NCBI GenBank assembly: GCA_019247715.1
Contig: JAFBAO010000052.1
Coordinates: 62,001-126,000, forward strand
Reading direction: 5' to 3'
DNA from: Caulobacteraceae bacterium
Lineage (GTDB): Bacteria > Pseudomonadota > Alphaproteobacteria > Caulobacterales > Caulobacteraceae
DNA length: 64,000 bases
Positions 36,741-48,885 of this stretch are shown piece after piece. Numbering within the stretch: position 1 is the first letter of the stretch; each line of letters starts with the position of its first letter. The notes beneath the pieces were generated by a model. It saw only the letters and a program-made list of their open reading frames with translations. It was not told the DNA's origin and did not search any database. Both the position numbers and the translations under genes were made by a program.

Positions 36741-37738
36741 TTCAGGTAGCCGGCCGCGTCGAACCAGGCGAGGGCCTCGGCGAGCGCCTCGCGGTGCGGG
36801 CGGGCGCGGTAGTCCAGCGCCCGCTCGGCCTTGGCCGAGGAGAAGAACATGTGGTGGGCGGCCATCTTCAGGGCGTCGCGGGAGATGAAAGGGGCCTTGC
36901 CAGTCATCCAGGCCACGCCTTCGGCCGCCCAGGCTAGCGGATAGAGCGGGGCGCGGGGCAGGCCCACGGTCGGGGCGCGCCGCCCGGTCAGCGCCGCCAC
37001 CGCCGCCAGCATCTCGCGCAGGAAGAGGTTCTGGCCGCCCAGGATGTAGCGCTCTCCGGTCTCGCCCTTCTCCAGCGCGGCCAGGTGCCCCTGGGCCACG
37101 TCGTCCACGTGGACGAGGTTGAGGCCGGTGTCGACGAAGGCCGGCATCCGGCCCATCGCCGCTTCCACCAGGATTCGGCCTGTAGGGGTGGGCTTGACGT
37201 CGCGCGGACCGATGGGGGTCGAAGGGTTGACGATCACCGCCGGCAGGCCCTCGTCGGCGACCATACGCTCCACCAGCCGCTCGGCGGCCACCTTGCTCTG
37301 CTTGTAGGCGCCCACCGCCTCGGCCTCCTCGAGCGGCTGGCGCTCGTCGACCACCGTCGCCGCATCGGCGGCGCGCAGGGTGGCGACGCTGGAGGTGTAG
37401 ACGATCCGCTCGACGCCCGCGGCCAGGGCGGCCTTCATCACCACCTCGGTCCCCCCGACGTTGGCGCGCTTCAGCTCTGACGGATCGCGGCTCCAGAGGC
37501 GGTAGTCCGCCGCCACATGGAAGACGTAGCGCATCCCGCCCATCGCTTGCGCCATCGCCTCGGGATCGGTGATGTCGCCGATGACCGTTTCGCAATCGAG
37601 CCCTTCGAGGTTGCGCCTGGGGCTGGTGGGACGGACCAGCACCCGCGCCTTCGCCCCCCGCGTCAGCGCGGCCCTCACCACCGCCGCGCCGACGAAACCG
37701 GAAGCGCCGGTCACCAGAATGGGATCGCCTGGCTGCAA
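36737..37738 (-). CDS. hpnA: HpnA, hopanoid-associated NAD(P)-binding sugar epimerase
   Basis: 333-residue extended SDR. It has the Rossmann loop ILVTGASGFVGAAVVRAAL, the catalytic region YTSSVATLR and GAYKQSKVAAE (YxxxK), and VNPSTPIGPRDVKPTPTGRI. It is the first gene of the hopanoid operon. A TTG start with GGAGAG five to seven bases before it is used. HpnA may modify the sugar-like side chain, but its substrate is not established. The upstream 29-bp gap to the DUF2141 gene suggests that gene may be part of the same transcript. Confidence 0.88.
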   Translation of the reverse strand: MQPGDPILVTGASGFVGAAVVRAALTRGAKARVLVRPTSPRRNLEGLDCETVIGDITDPEAMAQAMGGMRYVFHVAADYRLWSRDPSELKRANVGGTEVVMKAALAAGVERIVYTSSVATLRAADAATVVDERQPLEEAEAVGAYKQSKVAAERLVERMVADEGLPAVIVNPSTPIGPRDVKPTPTGRILVEAAMGRMPAFVDTGLNLVHVDDVAQGHLAALEKGETGERYILGGQNLFLREMLAAVAALTGRRAPTVGLPRAPLYPLAWAAEGVAWMTGKAPFISRDALKMAAHHMFFSSAKAERALDYRARPHREALAEALAWFDAAGYLK

Positions 37739-37767
37739 ACGTCTCTCCGACCGGCTTTGGCGCGGGC

Positions 37768-38238
37768 TTATGGGGCGAGCAGGCGGATATGCAATAGCGT
37801 ATCGCCGGGGCCGGCCCAGAACCGGGTCGACTGCAGGCTGGGCCTATGCAGCAGCGGCCTGATGTTGTTGGAGAACCCGTAGGCCTCCCTGGGCCGGCCG
37901 AAGATGTCCTTGTCGATGCGGCCGTTGGCGTTGGCGTCCTGATAGACGACCAGCTCGTAGGCGCCGGGCGCAACGGTGTGGCAAAGGGTGGTGGATCGCT
38001 CCTGGGCGGGTTCGCGCCAATGAAACAGCTCCTGGTGATCCACCAGATAGCGGGCCTGGTCAGGACCGAAGAGCACCCCGACCACGAACCCCTTGGAAGA
38101 GGGAACGTCCTCCACTGTGACGATCAGCCGCGCGGAACTCTGCGGGCCTTGGCAGTTCAGGGTCTCGGACGCGGCCTTGCCGGCGCCGCCGCAGAGAATC
38201 ACCAAAGCCGCGGCGAGCGCTCGGGCTGGAAATGACAT
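37768..38238 (-). CDS. DUF2141-family secreted protein
   Basis: 156 residues with a cleavable signal peptide (ALAAALVILCGGAGKAAS). The mature part matches the DUF2141 pattern: APGAYELVVYQDANANGRID, then IFGRPREAYGFSNNIRPLL. It is a small beta-sandwich-like periplasmic protein of unknown role, and the DANANGRID loop could bind Ca2+. It lies 29 bp upstream of hpnA on the same strand and may be co-transcribed with the hopanoid genes. Confidence 0.8.
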   Translation of the reverse strand: MSFPARALAAALVILCGGAGKAASETLNCQGPQSSARLIVTVEDVPSSKGFVVGVLFGPDQARYLVDHQELFHWREPAQERSTTLCHTVAPGAYELVVYQDANANGRIDKDIFGRPREAYGFSNNIRPLLHRPSLQSTRFWAGPGDTLLHIRLLAP

Positions 38239-38389
38239 TGGTCCTCTTGATGCTGGGCCAGAAGGCCGGAAGGGACTGATCGGTACGCGTCGGGCTGGCC
38301 GCCTGCGGTATCGAGCCGGGCGCCCCCTACGGGTCTAGCAACGCGGCGGCGCGCTGGCCATGGCCGGGCCCACCGGCCTATGGAGGCGC

Positions 38390-39484
38390 ATGGCGACCAT
38401 CGCGTTCGACGGCAGGGTTCTCAGCGAGCGCGGCACCAGCGTCGCCGTCTACGACTTCGCGGACGGCGCCGAGCGCCAGCTCGGGCATCGGTCGATCATT
38501 TTCCACCAGACCGGGACCGACGCCTACAACCCCCGGATCGTCGATCTCTTCGCTTCCCGCTTCGAGCCGGTGGGCTATTCCGATTTCGAGGATCTGAAGC
38601 GCAAGGTGCGCGCCAGCGGCGCGGATATCTTCTACGGCTTCGAATTCGCGCCCGACGACGACCGGCTGGTCCCCGGGGTGAAGAACGCACTGCACGTGCT
38701 TTTCCAGCACTACAATCCGCGCGGCGAGGTCTACGCCTACATCTCCAAGTGGATGGCCGAGCATGTGACGCAGGGGCGCCAGCCGTGGGTTCCGCTGATC
38801 GTCAACCTGCCCGAGCCCGACGAGGACCTGCGCGCCGCCTGGGGCTTCCCGGACGACGCGGTGGTGCTCGGGCGGCACGGCGGCTACGACCAGTTCGACC
38901 TTCCGTTCGTGAAGGGGGCGGTGGCCGCCGCGCTGGAACGCCGGGGCGATCTCCATTTCGCCTTCCTGAACACGGCGCCCTTCATCCAGCACGAGCGGGT
39001 GCGGTTCCTGGCCCCGGTCTACGACCTCACGGCCAAGTCGAACTTCATCGCCTCGTGCGATGCGATGCTGCACGCGCGCAAGTCCGGGGAGGGGTTCGGC
39101 CTGGCGGTGGCCGAGTTCCTGTTCCTGGACAAACCGGTGATCACCTGGGAGGGCGGCAAGGACCGCAACCACCTGCATCTCATCCCGGACCACAGCCTCG
39201 TCTACCGCACCGCCAAGGACCTCGTGCGGATCCTCACCGAGTTCCAGCCGCCGCCGTCCGACGGCCGGTTCCGGGCGGCGGTCGCAGACCTGGCGCCGGC
39301 CGCCGTGATGCGCCGTTTCCAGTCGGTGTTCGTGGACGGACCTGGGGAAGCGGCGGCGCGGCGGCCGCCGTCGCTGCCGTTCCGGATACGATCGAAGCTC
39401 GAGACGCGCGCGATCGTGCTCAGGGGGCGGCTGTGGCGCGACCGCGGCCTGCGTGAACTGAAGATGTTGGGCGCGGCCGCCTGA
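38390..39484 (+). CDS. Glycosyltransferase, GT4-like
   Basis: 364 residues. The C-terminal half has the GT-B donor-site pattern FIASCDAMLHARKSGEGFGL, then AVAEFLFLDKPVITWEGGK, as in group 1/family 4 glycosyltransferases (E-x-F-G-x-x-x-x-E). The N-terminal acceptor half (FDGRVLSERGTSVAVYDFAD) is more divergent. It probably transfers a sugar to a cell-surface polymer; donor and acceptor are unknown. The ATG at 38390 is preceded by GGAGG; an earlier in-frame ATG at 38360 is less likely. It is divergent from the DUF2141 gene and converges on carB. Confidence 0.8.
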   Translation: MATIAFDGRVLSERGTSVAVYDFADGAERQLGHRSIIFHQTGTDAYNPRIVDLFASRFEPVGYSDFEDLKRKVRASGADIFYGFEFAPDDDRLVPGVKNALHVLFQHYNPRGEVYAYISKWMAEHVTQGRQPWVPLIVNLPEPDEDLRAAWGFPDDAVVLGRHGGYDQFDLPFVKGAVAAALERRGDLHFAFLNTAPFIQHERVRFLAPVYDLTAKSNFIASCDAMLHARKSGEGFGLAVAEFLFLDKPVITWEGGKDRNHLHLIPDHSLVYRTAKDLVRILTEFQPPPSDGRFRAAVADLAPAAVMRRFQSVFVDGPGEAAARRPPSLPFRIRSKLETRAIVLRGRLWRDRGLRELKMLGAAA

Positions 39485-39497
39485 CCGGGAAGCGGCG

Positions 39498-42785
<3,288 letters not shown>

Positions 42786-43000
42786 CGTCTCTCGCGCAGC
42801 AAGGCGCGGGTCCCGCGCGGAGGGCGCGCCCGGCCAAGGTCAAACTTCAGGTTAAGCGGGTCGCTTACAGGGGCGGGGCCTGGGTGGCAAGGGCGTCTCC
42901 CGCCCGCCGCGCAAGGCCGAGCCGCGCTTTGCGCGCGCGCCGGCTGGACGGCGGCGGTCTTTGAGGCGAATCCTCGCAGCCAGACGTCCAGGAACCTCCG

Positions 43001-43693
43001 ATGAAGCCGCACGTCATTTGCCACATGGTGACCAGCGTCGACGGGCGGATCCTCGGCCGCCGCTGGCGGCCCAAGGCCAGCGGCTTTGGCGGCGTCTTCG
43101 AGCGGCTGCACGACGAGATCGGCTGCGACGCCTGGCTGGTGGGGCGCGTCACCGGCGCCGAGTTCGCCCGCGGCCAGGGCTATCCGCCGGCGGATCGCAG
43201 GCTGCCGCGCGAGAACCATTTCGCGCGACGCGACGCGCCGGCCTACGGGGTGGTGCTCGACGCGCATGGCAAGATCGCTTGGGGCCGCTCCGACATCGGG
43301 GGCGATCCGATCGTGACGGTGCTTACGCGCGCGGTCTCGGACGCCCATCTGGCCGGCCTGCAGGCCGACGGCGTCTCCTACGTCTTCGCGGGCGACGACG
43401 CGCTGGATCTCGCCGAGACGCTGGCGCTGCTGAACCGGGAGCTCGGCGTGCGGCGGCTGCTCCTCGAAGGGGGTGGGATCGTCAACGGCGCCTTCCTGCG
43501 CGCGGGGCTGGTGGACGAGCTCAGCCTGGTCATCTGTCCGATGGTGGATGGCGCGAAGGGCGCCCCTTGCCTCTTCGATTCCACCGAGGCGGAGGCCGGC
43601 GTCGCCGCGCCGGTGCGCGCGATGCAGCTGCTCAGCTGCCAGCCCCTCGACGGCGGAGCGGTGTGGCTGCGCTACAGCCTCGAGAACGAATGA
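43001..43693 (+). CDS. RibD C-terminal-domain (dihydrofolate reductase-like) protein
   Basis: 230-residue reductase-type protein with the DHFR/RibD_C fold: HVICHMVTSVDGRILGRRWR at the start and the signature RRLLLEGGGIVNGAFLRAGL, then VDELSLVICPMVDG. Stand-alone RibD_C proteins are NADPH-dependent reductases of uncertain substrate; the deaminase half of RibD is absent. AGGAACC precedes the ATG. It is divergent from carB and followed one base after its stop by yjbQ. Confidence 0.88.
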   Translation: MKPHVICHMVTSVDGRILGRRWRPKASGFGGVFERLHDEIGCDAWLVGRVTGAEFARGQGYPPADRRLPRENHFARRDAPAYGVVLDAHGKIAWGRSDIGGDPIVTVLTRAVSDAHLAGLQADGVSYVFAGDDALDLAETLALLNRELGVRRLLLEGGGIVNGAFLRAGLVDELSLVICPMVDGAKGAPCLFDSTEAEAGVAAPVRAMQLLSCQPLDGGAVWLRYSLENE

Positions 43694-43694
43694 G

Positions 43695-44114
43695 ATGCGC
43701 CAGGCGGCCCACAGGCTCGAGATCGAGACGCGCGGGCGGGGCCTCATCGAGATCACCCGGCCGGTGGCGGCCTGGACGACCGGCGCAGGCCTGAAGACCG
43801 GGCTCCTGACGCTCTTCTGCCGGCACACGTCCGCCTCGCTGCTCATCCAGGAGAACGCCGCCGCCGAGGTCCGGGCCGATCTCGAGGCCTACTTCGAGGC
43901 GATCGCGCCCGAGGACCCCGCGCGCTACCGCCACGACGACGAGGGCGCCGACGACATGCCCGCCCACATCCGCACCGCCCTCACCGGCGTGCAGCTCGCC
44001 ATTCCCCTGATCGAGGGCGCGCTGGCGCTAGGGACCTGGCAGGGGATCTATCTGTTCGAGCACCGCCGCCGCCCGCACCGGCGCGAGGTCGTCCTGCACC
44101 TCATCGGAGAATGA
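43695..44114 (+). CDS. YjbQ (UPF0047) family protein
   Basis: 139 residues with the conserved YjbQ blocks TGLLTLFCRHTSASLLIQEN, ADDMPAHIRTALTG and LGTWQGIYLFEHRRRPHRRE. The family forms small trimers; a weak thiamine-phosphate-synthase activity has been reported for some members but the physiological role is open. Its ATG follows the RibD_C stop by a single base, so the two genes are translated together. Confidence 0.92.
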   Translation: MRQAAHRLEIETRGRGLIEITRPVAAWTTGAGLKTGLLTLFCRHTSASLLIQENAAAEVRADLEAYFEAIAPEDPARYRHDDEGADDMPAHIRTALTGVQLAIPLIEGALALGTWQGIYLFEHRRRPHRREVVLHLIGE

Positions 44115-44206
44115 CCGCCGGCGCGAAGTCCGTGGCGCCTTGCAGTGGCGAAAAATGACGGCATTGAAGTTCGCGAACGGCTCGAACGGGAAAAGGATCA
44201 AGGCGC

Positions 44207-44839
44207 GTGGCGGACGACGAGGCGGGGGGCGGCTTCGCCCAGATCGGTGAGCGGCTGCAGCCGGGGGCGCTCGAACTTAGCGGCGGACTGGCGTATGGGC
44301 CGATGATCGAAGCCCTGCGCCGCTTCCTCGACCAGGTGGCGGCGGCCGCGCCTGACGCGGCGACGCTGCGCGAGCTTGCGCAGGATCTGGAAGCCTGGTC
44401 CGCGAGGCTGGAGCCTCTGGCGGTCCCGGAAGACGGGCAGTTCTTCGGCCGCCGTCCCGACCTGCCGGGACGCGGGCAGACGCTCTGGCCGGGCGCGGTG
44501 ATCCTGGAGAGCGACGCGGAGCGCTTTCGGGGAAAGGTCACCTTCGGCCGCTACTTCCTGGGCGGCAACGGCGCCGCGCACGGCGGCGCGATCCCGCTGT
44601 TGTTCGACGAGCTCCTGGGTCGGTTCGCCAACACCGGCGGCCGCAGCCGGGCGCGCACCGGCTATCTGCGCGTGGACTACCGCTCGATCACGCCGATCGG
44701 GGCGGAGCTCGAGATCCGCGGATGGTTCGCCAAGGAGGAAGGCCGCAAGCGGCTCATGCGGGGGGAGCTCTGGCACGGCGAGACTCTCTGCGCCGAGGCG
44801 GAGGGATTGTTCGTCACCCTGAAGCCGGGCCAGCCATAG
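44207..44839 (+). CDS. PaaI-like thioesterase (hotdog fold)
   Basis: 210 residues. The C-terminal two thirds form a hotdog domain, with FGRYFLGGNGAAHGGAIPLL (the HGG motif holding the central helix) and LRVDYRSITPIGAELEIRGW. Such proteins hydrolyse acyl-CoA thioesters. The first 90 residues form a helical extension not usual for PaaI. GTG start. It is followed 13 bp later by an MDR oxidoreductase and then by a CoA transferase on the other strand, so this block may deal with acyl-CoA turnover. Confidence 0.82.
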   Translation: MADDEAGGGFAQIGERLQPGALELSGGLAYGPMIEALRRFLDQVAAAAPDAATLRELAQDLEAWSARLEPLAVPEDGQFFGRRPDLPGRGQTLWPGAVILESDAERFRGKVTFGRYFLGGNGAAHGGAIPLLFDELLGRFANTGGRSRARTGYLRVDYRSITPIGAELEIRGWFAKEEGRKRLMRGELWHGETLCAEAEGLFVTLKPGQP

Positions 44840-44852
44840 GGGGCCGAAGGCC

Positions 44853-45890
44853 ATGAACCGCTACTGGACCCTGGCGCGCGGCCCCTTGAGCGGCCTGCCG
44901 ACGCCGGCGAACTTCGAGCTTCGCACCGCGCCGGTCCCGGCGCCGGGGCCGGGCCAGGCCCTTTCGCGGACGATCTACGTCTCGCTGGACCCCTACCAGT
45001 GGGGCTATCGCAAGCGCGGCGTCGAAAAGCCCGGCGAGGTCTGCCACGCACGCACGGTCTCGCAGGTGATCGAGAGCCGGATGGAGGGATTCGCCGCCGG
45101 CGACCTGGTGTTCAACGTCAACGGCTGGGCCGAGTACGGCCTGATGGGGGAGGGGATCGAGCGGCCCTCCTACATGATCCCGCGCAAGCTCGACCCGGCC
45201 AGGGGGCGCATCTCCCTGGCGGTGGGGGTGCTTGGGATGCTGGGGCTCACCGCCTATGCCGGCATGACGCTCCAGTGCGCGCCGAAGGCGGGGGATACGG
45301 CGGTGGTGACCGCCGCTTCCGGCGGCGTCGGGCAGATCGCCGGCCAGCTCGCCAGGATCGCCGGCGCACGCGTGGTGGGCGTCGCCGGACGCGAGGACAA
45401 GGTCCGCTACGCGGTCGAGGAACTGGGCTTCGACGCCTGCGTCTCGCATCTCTCGCCGAGGCTCGCCGCGGACCTCGCGGCCGCCTGCCCGGGCGGGATC
45501 GACGTCTACTTCGAGAACGTCGGCGGGGCGGTGTTCGAGGCGGCCGCGCCGCTGTTCAACCGGGGAGCGCGCCTCAGCCTCTGCGGCCTCATCGCCCAGT
45601 ACGGCGACGACTCCGATCCGGACCCCAAGGCCGCCTTCCTACGCCGCCACGAGCCGCTCTTCCAGGCCAAGGGGATGAAGGTGAGCGACCTCTTCGTGGG
45701 CGCCTTCGTCGCCGAGCATCAGGGGCCGTTCCTCGAGGAAATGTCGGCCCTGGTCGCCGCCGGACGGGTCAAGTACCGCGAGGACATCCGGCAGGGGATC
45801 GAGACTATCCCGGCCGCCTTCGCCGAGCTCATGGGCGGCGGCAACTTCGGCAAGATCCTGGTCCAGGTCGGCGCGGACCCAACCCTCTGA
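44853..45890 (+). CDS. Medium-chain dehydrogenase/reductase, NADP-dependent (PTGR/curcumin reductase-like)
   Basis: 345 residues without zinc ligands. LSRTIYVSLDPYQWGYRK and VSQVIESRMEGFAAGDLVFN are typical of the leukotriene-B4-dehydrogenase/prostaglandin-reductase branch. The NADP loop is AVVTAASGGVGQIAGQLA (AxxGxxG), and FENVGGAVFEAAAPLFN and LCGLIAQYGD follow. The family reduces alpha,beta-unsaturated ketones or aldehydes. It follows the thioesterase gene by 13 bp. Confidence 0.9.
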   Translation: MNRYWTLARGPLSGLPTPANFELRTAPVPAPGPGQALSRTIYVSLDPYQWGYRKRGVEKPGEVCHARTVSQVIESRMEGFAAGDLVFNVNGWAEYGLMGEGIERPSYMIPRKLDPARGRISLAVGVLGMLGLTAYAGMTLQCAPKAGDTAVVTAASGGVGQIAGQLARIAGARVVGVAGREDKVRYAVEELGFDACVSHLSPRLAADLAAACPGGIDVYFENVGGAVFEAAAPLFNRGARLSLCGLIAQYGDDSDPDPKAAFLRRHEPLFQAKGMKVSDLFVGAFVAEHQGPFLEEMSALVAAGRVKYREDIRQGIETIPAAFAELMGGGNFGKILVQVGADPTL

Positions 45891-45893
45891 TCG

Positions 45894-47075
45894 CTAATCC
45901 GTGAGCGCGTCGATCTCGGCGGCGCCAAGGCCCAGCTCCTCGAGGATCCCGCGGCTGTGCTCGCCGACCTCGGGCGCCATCCGGGGCGCCTGCTTGGCCT
46001 CGCCTTCGATCTGGAAAGGGCTGTCGACGGTGCGAAGGCCGAGCCCGTCAGCGAACTCGGGCAGCAAGCCGTTGGCGATCACCTGGGGATCGTCGGCGTG
46101 ATCGGCGGTGGTGGCCATGAATCCGAAGGCGACCCCGGCCTCGGCGAGCCGCGCCTTCCAATAGTCCCAGGTCCGCGCGCCGATGGCCTCCTGCAGCCAG
46201 GCCGCCAGCACCGCGGCGTACTCCAGCCGCGATGCGATGGTGGCGAACATGGGCTCGTCCAGCCACTCGGGATGTTCCACCGCCTCGGCCAGCCTGGGCC
46301 ACTCGCGGGCGGGATTGGTGAGGGCGAGCACGACAAGCCGTCCGTCGGCGGTCTCGTAGGTCTCGTTCAGCGCGCTCCTCTGCCCCCGCGGGCCGCGCGG
46401 CAGCAGCTGGATGTCGCAAAGCGCCGCCTGCACCTGGCAGGCGTTCGCCCAGAGCCCGTTTGCCAGCAGCGAGGTCGAGACGACGCCGCCCTCGCCGGTG
46501 ATCTGGCGCCGGTAGAGGGCGGTGAGGATCGCGGCGTAGGTCGAGACGGCGGTGGGATGATCGCCCATGCCCGGCATGGAGAGCGCCGCCTCGGTCTCGC
46601 CGGTGGCGCGCACCATGTCCATCAGACCGGACCTCGCCCACCAGGCGGTGGTGTCGTAGGCGGTCCGGTCGCGCTCGGGGCCGGTCTCGCCGTAAGGCGA
46701 GAGCGAGGCGTAGACCAGCCGGGGGTTCAGCGGCGTCACGTCCTCGGCCCGGAGACGCAGCCGTTCGCGGATGGGGAAGGGATAGTTGGTGATGAAGACG
46801 TCCGCCTTGCGGATCAGCGCGTCCAGCGCCGCCCGCGCCTTCGGCGTCTTCAGGTCGAGGGCCAGGCTCTCCTTGTTGCGCGAGTCCGCCGTCCAGAAGT
46901 AGTCGACGGTTCCGGGCGGGGCGCGCACCCGGATGAGGTTGCGGTAGGCGTCGCCGAGGCCGGGCGGCTCGATCTTGATCACCCGGGCGCCGAAGTCGCT
47001 GAAGATGGTGGCCGCGGCCGGCCCGGCGATGAAACTCGCGCAGTCGATGATCAGGAGATCGCTGAAGAGGCCCAT
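45894..47075 (-). CDS. CaiB/BaiF family CoA transferase
   Basis: 393-residue class III CoA transferase moving CoA between carboxylic acids. Visible are LLIIDCASFIAGPAAATIFS, DFGARVIKIEPPGLGDAYRN, SRNKESLALDLKTPKA and YASLSPYGETGPERDRTAYD; an Asp in SMPGMGDHPTAVSTYAAI matches the catalytic position. The substrate is unknown. It converges with the MDR gene, with three bases between the stops. Confidence 0.92.
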   Translation of the reverse strand: MGLFSDLLIIDCASFIAGPAAATIFSDFGARVIKIEPPGLGDAYRNLIRVRAPPGTVDYFWTADSRNKESLALDLKTPKARAALDALIRKADVFITNYPFPIRERLRLRAEDVTPLNPRLVYASLSPYGETGPERDRTAYDTTAWWARSGLMDMVRATGETEAALSMPGMGDHPTAVSTYAAILTALYRRQITGEGGVVSTSLLANGLWANACQVQAALCDIQLLPRGPRGQRSALNETYETADGRLVVLALTNPAREWPRLAEAVEHPEWLDEPMFATIASRLEYAAVLAAWLQEAIGARTWDYWKARLAEAGVAFGFMATTADHADDPQVIANGLLPEFADGLGLRTVDSPFQIEGEAKQAPRMAPEVGEHSRGILEELGLGAAEIDALTD

Positions 47076-47150
47076 GCCGGCTGGTGTCCCGTGTCCGAAG
47101 CTCGCCCGATTGTGGGGGCGGACGCCGAGGCGAACGTCAAGCCCGTTGCA

Positions 47151-48158
47151 TCAGGGCGACGCCGTCCGGTCCGCGCCGCGCGGGCGCTTGGCCGGCTTCA
47201 GCCCCGCGAAGGCGTGCGCGAACGCCTCGCGGCTGGAGGGGGTGAGGTCCGCCTCGCCCAGCACCACCCCCTTGGTGAGCGTCCCCTCGACGAAATAGGA
47301 TTCGCCCGGATCGACCTCGAGGGTCAGGTGATCCTTCACCTCGGGCTCGGTCTTGGCGGTGTAGGTGTGGATGCCCGGATCGGTGACCTGCACGAAGTAG
47401 GCGCCGTTGCTGAGCTTGCCGAGCGGGTGGCCGTTCTCGCGCACGTTGAACCACTGACCAAGGCCCGTGATCGACTTGCGGCGGAAGAACACCACCTGAC
47501 CCTCGCCGGGCGGCGGCGGGCCGATCTCGGCCACGCCGTCGGCCTCGCCGGCATCCCCGGCCCCGTCGGCGTCGGCGTCGTCCTCGGACTCCCAAGTCCG
47601 CGTCGCGTATCGCGGCGCCAAGTCCAGCGCCGGCAGAAACTCGTCGCGGGCGAGCTTTGCGGTGGCCCGCATCCCGGCGGGAAAAGTAACGTTCCCTCCC
47701 GGCACCGCCAGTCCCACGAACCCCAGGGGCGCGAAGGCGAAACCGCTGAGGCCCACCACATTGGCCGACCGGCTACGGTCGCGGCCGGCGCCGGAAAGCT
47801 GCAACCCCTGGAGCGGCAGCCTCTGGCCGTGGGCGATGAGGTAGCGCGCGGCCACCACCAGCTTGCCCGCTTTCCCGCCCATTCCTGGTTTCGAGGCCTG
47901 GATGACGACCCCGAAGCCGGGCGCGCCGGCGCGAAGCAGGATACGGCCATCGACGATCAAGGGGGCCGCCAGGCGCAGTGGGATGCGGTCGCCCGCGCGC
48001 TGGACCTTGGTGCTGACGTCGAAGGTGAGCTCTACCTGCACGGGCGTCCCGGCCGGGACGCGGCAGCAATCGCGGCCCGGCGGCGCCGGCTCGGCGAAGG
48101 ACGTTGACAGGACGAACGATACTATCAGCCCGACGATCGAGGCCGCCACGCCCTTCAT
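47151..48158 (-). CDS. Secreted protein with C-terminal DUF2846 domain
   Basis: 335 residues. An N-terminal signal peptide (VAASIVGLIVSFVLSTSFAE) precedes a region of beta strands (RVPAGTPVQVELTFDVSTKV), an acidic Asp/Glu-rich linker (about 190-210), and a C-terminal domain with GQVVFFRRKSITGLGQWFNV and YFVQVTDPGIHTYTA, the pattern of DUF2846. The protein is probably periplasmic or outer-membrane associated; its function is unknown. Confidence 0.72.
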   Translation of the reverse strand: MKGVAASIVGLIVSFVLSTSFAEPAPPGRDCCRVPAGTPVQVELTFDVSTKVQRAGDRIPLRLAAPLIVDGRILLRAGAPGFGVVIQASKPGMGGKAGKLVVAARYLIAHGQRLPLQGLQLSGAGRDRSRSANVVGLSGFAFAPLGFVGLAVPGGNVTFPAGMRATAKLARDEFLPALDLAPRYATRTWESEDDADADGAGDAGEADGVAEIGPPPPGEGQVVFFRRKSITGLGQWFNVRENGHPLGKLSNGAYFVQVTDPGIHTYTAKTEPEVKDHLTLEVDPGESYFVEGTLTKGVVLGEADLTPSSREAFAHAFAGLKPAKRPRGADRTASP

Positions 48159-48552
48159 CGACTCTACAACTCCTGGTCAGGCCGCCCGCGCGCCCCACCG
48201 CGACGAGTCAGTATCGCATCGATCGCCGGATCGGTCACGCTCCCGGCCGGCCGCAAAAGGCGATGGGCGCCGCGCCTGCCTCGATATCGATCAGGCCGGG
48301 CCGCTTGCAGGTCTTTGACGCGCGCCGGCCGGGCGGCGCTCCGGCTCTCAAGAAGAGCGCTCGAGATTCTGGCCGACCTGTAAGCTTAACCGTTCGCGAC
48401 CGGCTCCGGATTTCAGAAATTCGGGAGCTAAGTTTGGTCGAGAGACAAGAAATAGATCACGGTTGGTCACATTTGCTGGAAGCTTTACCGGGAACGGCCT
48501 CCACGACCGGGCGTTTGCGCTTGATCCTCAAAAGGGAGAGTGGAGACCCACC
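48159..48552. other. Intergenic region with divergent promoters, no gene seen
   Basis: This 394-bp gap separates the DUF2846 gene from the small secreted protein. Frames in it are short and without ribosome binding sites. Its right half is A/T-richer (around 48380-48480) and leads to an EcfG-type promoter. A TTAA-containing stretch near 48387 lacks the second half of a CtrA site. Confidence 0.6.
48491..48515 (+). promoter_or_regulatory. EcfG-type general stress response promoter
   Basis: GGAAC (48491-48495) and CGTT (48512-48515) are separated by exactly 16 bp, the known consensus for EcfG/SigT general-stress sigma factors in alphaproteobacteria. The -10 element is about 40 bp before the start of the small secreted protein, a normal leader length. 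Confidence 0.7.
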
Positions 48553-48885
48553 ATGATCAGGACCATCGCCATCGCCGGCGCGACCGCCGCGCTCGTCATC
48601 GGCTCCATCGCCGTCGCCCAGACCGCGTCGTCGAGCAGCAACGGCAGCACCAGCGGCGCCAGCAGCTCCACCATGGGCGCCTCGAAGAACGCCAGCGGCG
48701 CCTCCACCAGCGCCGCCCCGAGCGCCTCGCAGAACGGGTCCGACACCTCCGCCACCACGGGCGCCACGGATCCCAACGCGTCGGGCTCCAGTTACAACGC
48801 CAACGGCGCTACCGACGCCAATCAGAACAGCTCCGCCAGCTCGGCCACCACCGGCTCGGCCAACACCGCCGGCGAACGCGGCTGA
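48553..48885 (+). CDS. Small secreted Ser/Ala/Thr/Asn-rich low-complexity protein
   Basis: 110 residues. A signal peptide (MIRTIAIAGATAALVIGSIA, cleaved near VAQT) is followed by about 85 residues made almost only of Ser, Ala, Thr, Gly and Asn (SSSNGSTSGASSSTMGA, GATDPNASGSSYNANGATDA). No folded domain or family is recognised; it may be an unstructured periplasmic or surface protein. The ATG at 48553 has GGAG upstream. An EcfG-type promoter lies 38 bp before it, so it is likely induced in the general stress response. Its stop overlaps the putative start of the L,D-transpeptidase. Confidence 0.7.
   Translation: MIRTIAIAGATAALVIGSIAVAQTASSSSNGSTSGASSSTMGASKNASGASTSAAPSASQNGSDTSATTGATDPNASGSSYNANGATDANQNSSASSATTGSANTAGERG

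Noticed and set aside
48387..48395. TTAA-containing stretch considered as a CtrA site
   Set aside because: The second TTAA half at 7 bp spacing is missing.
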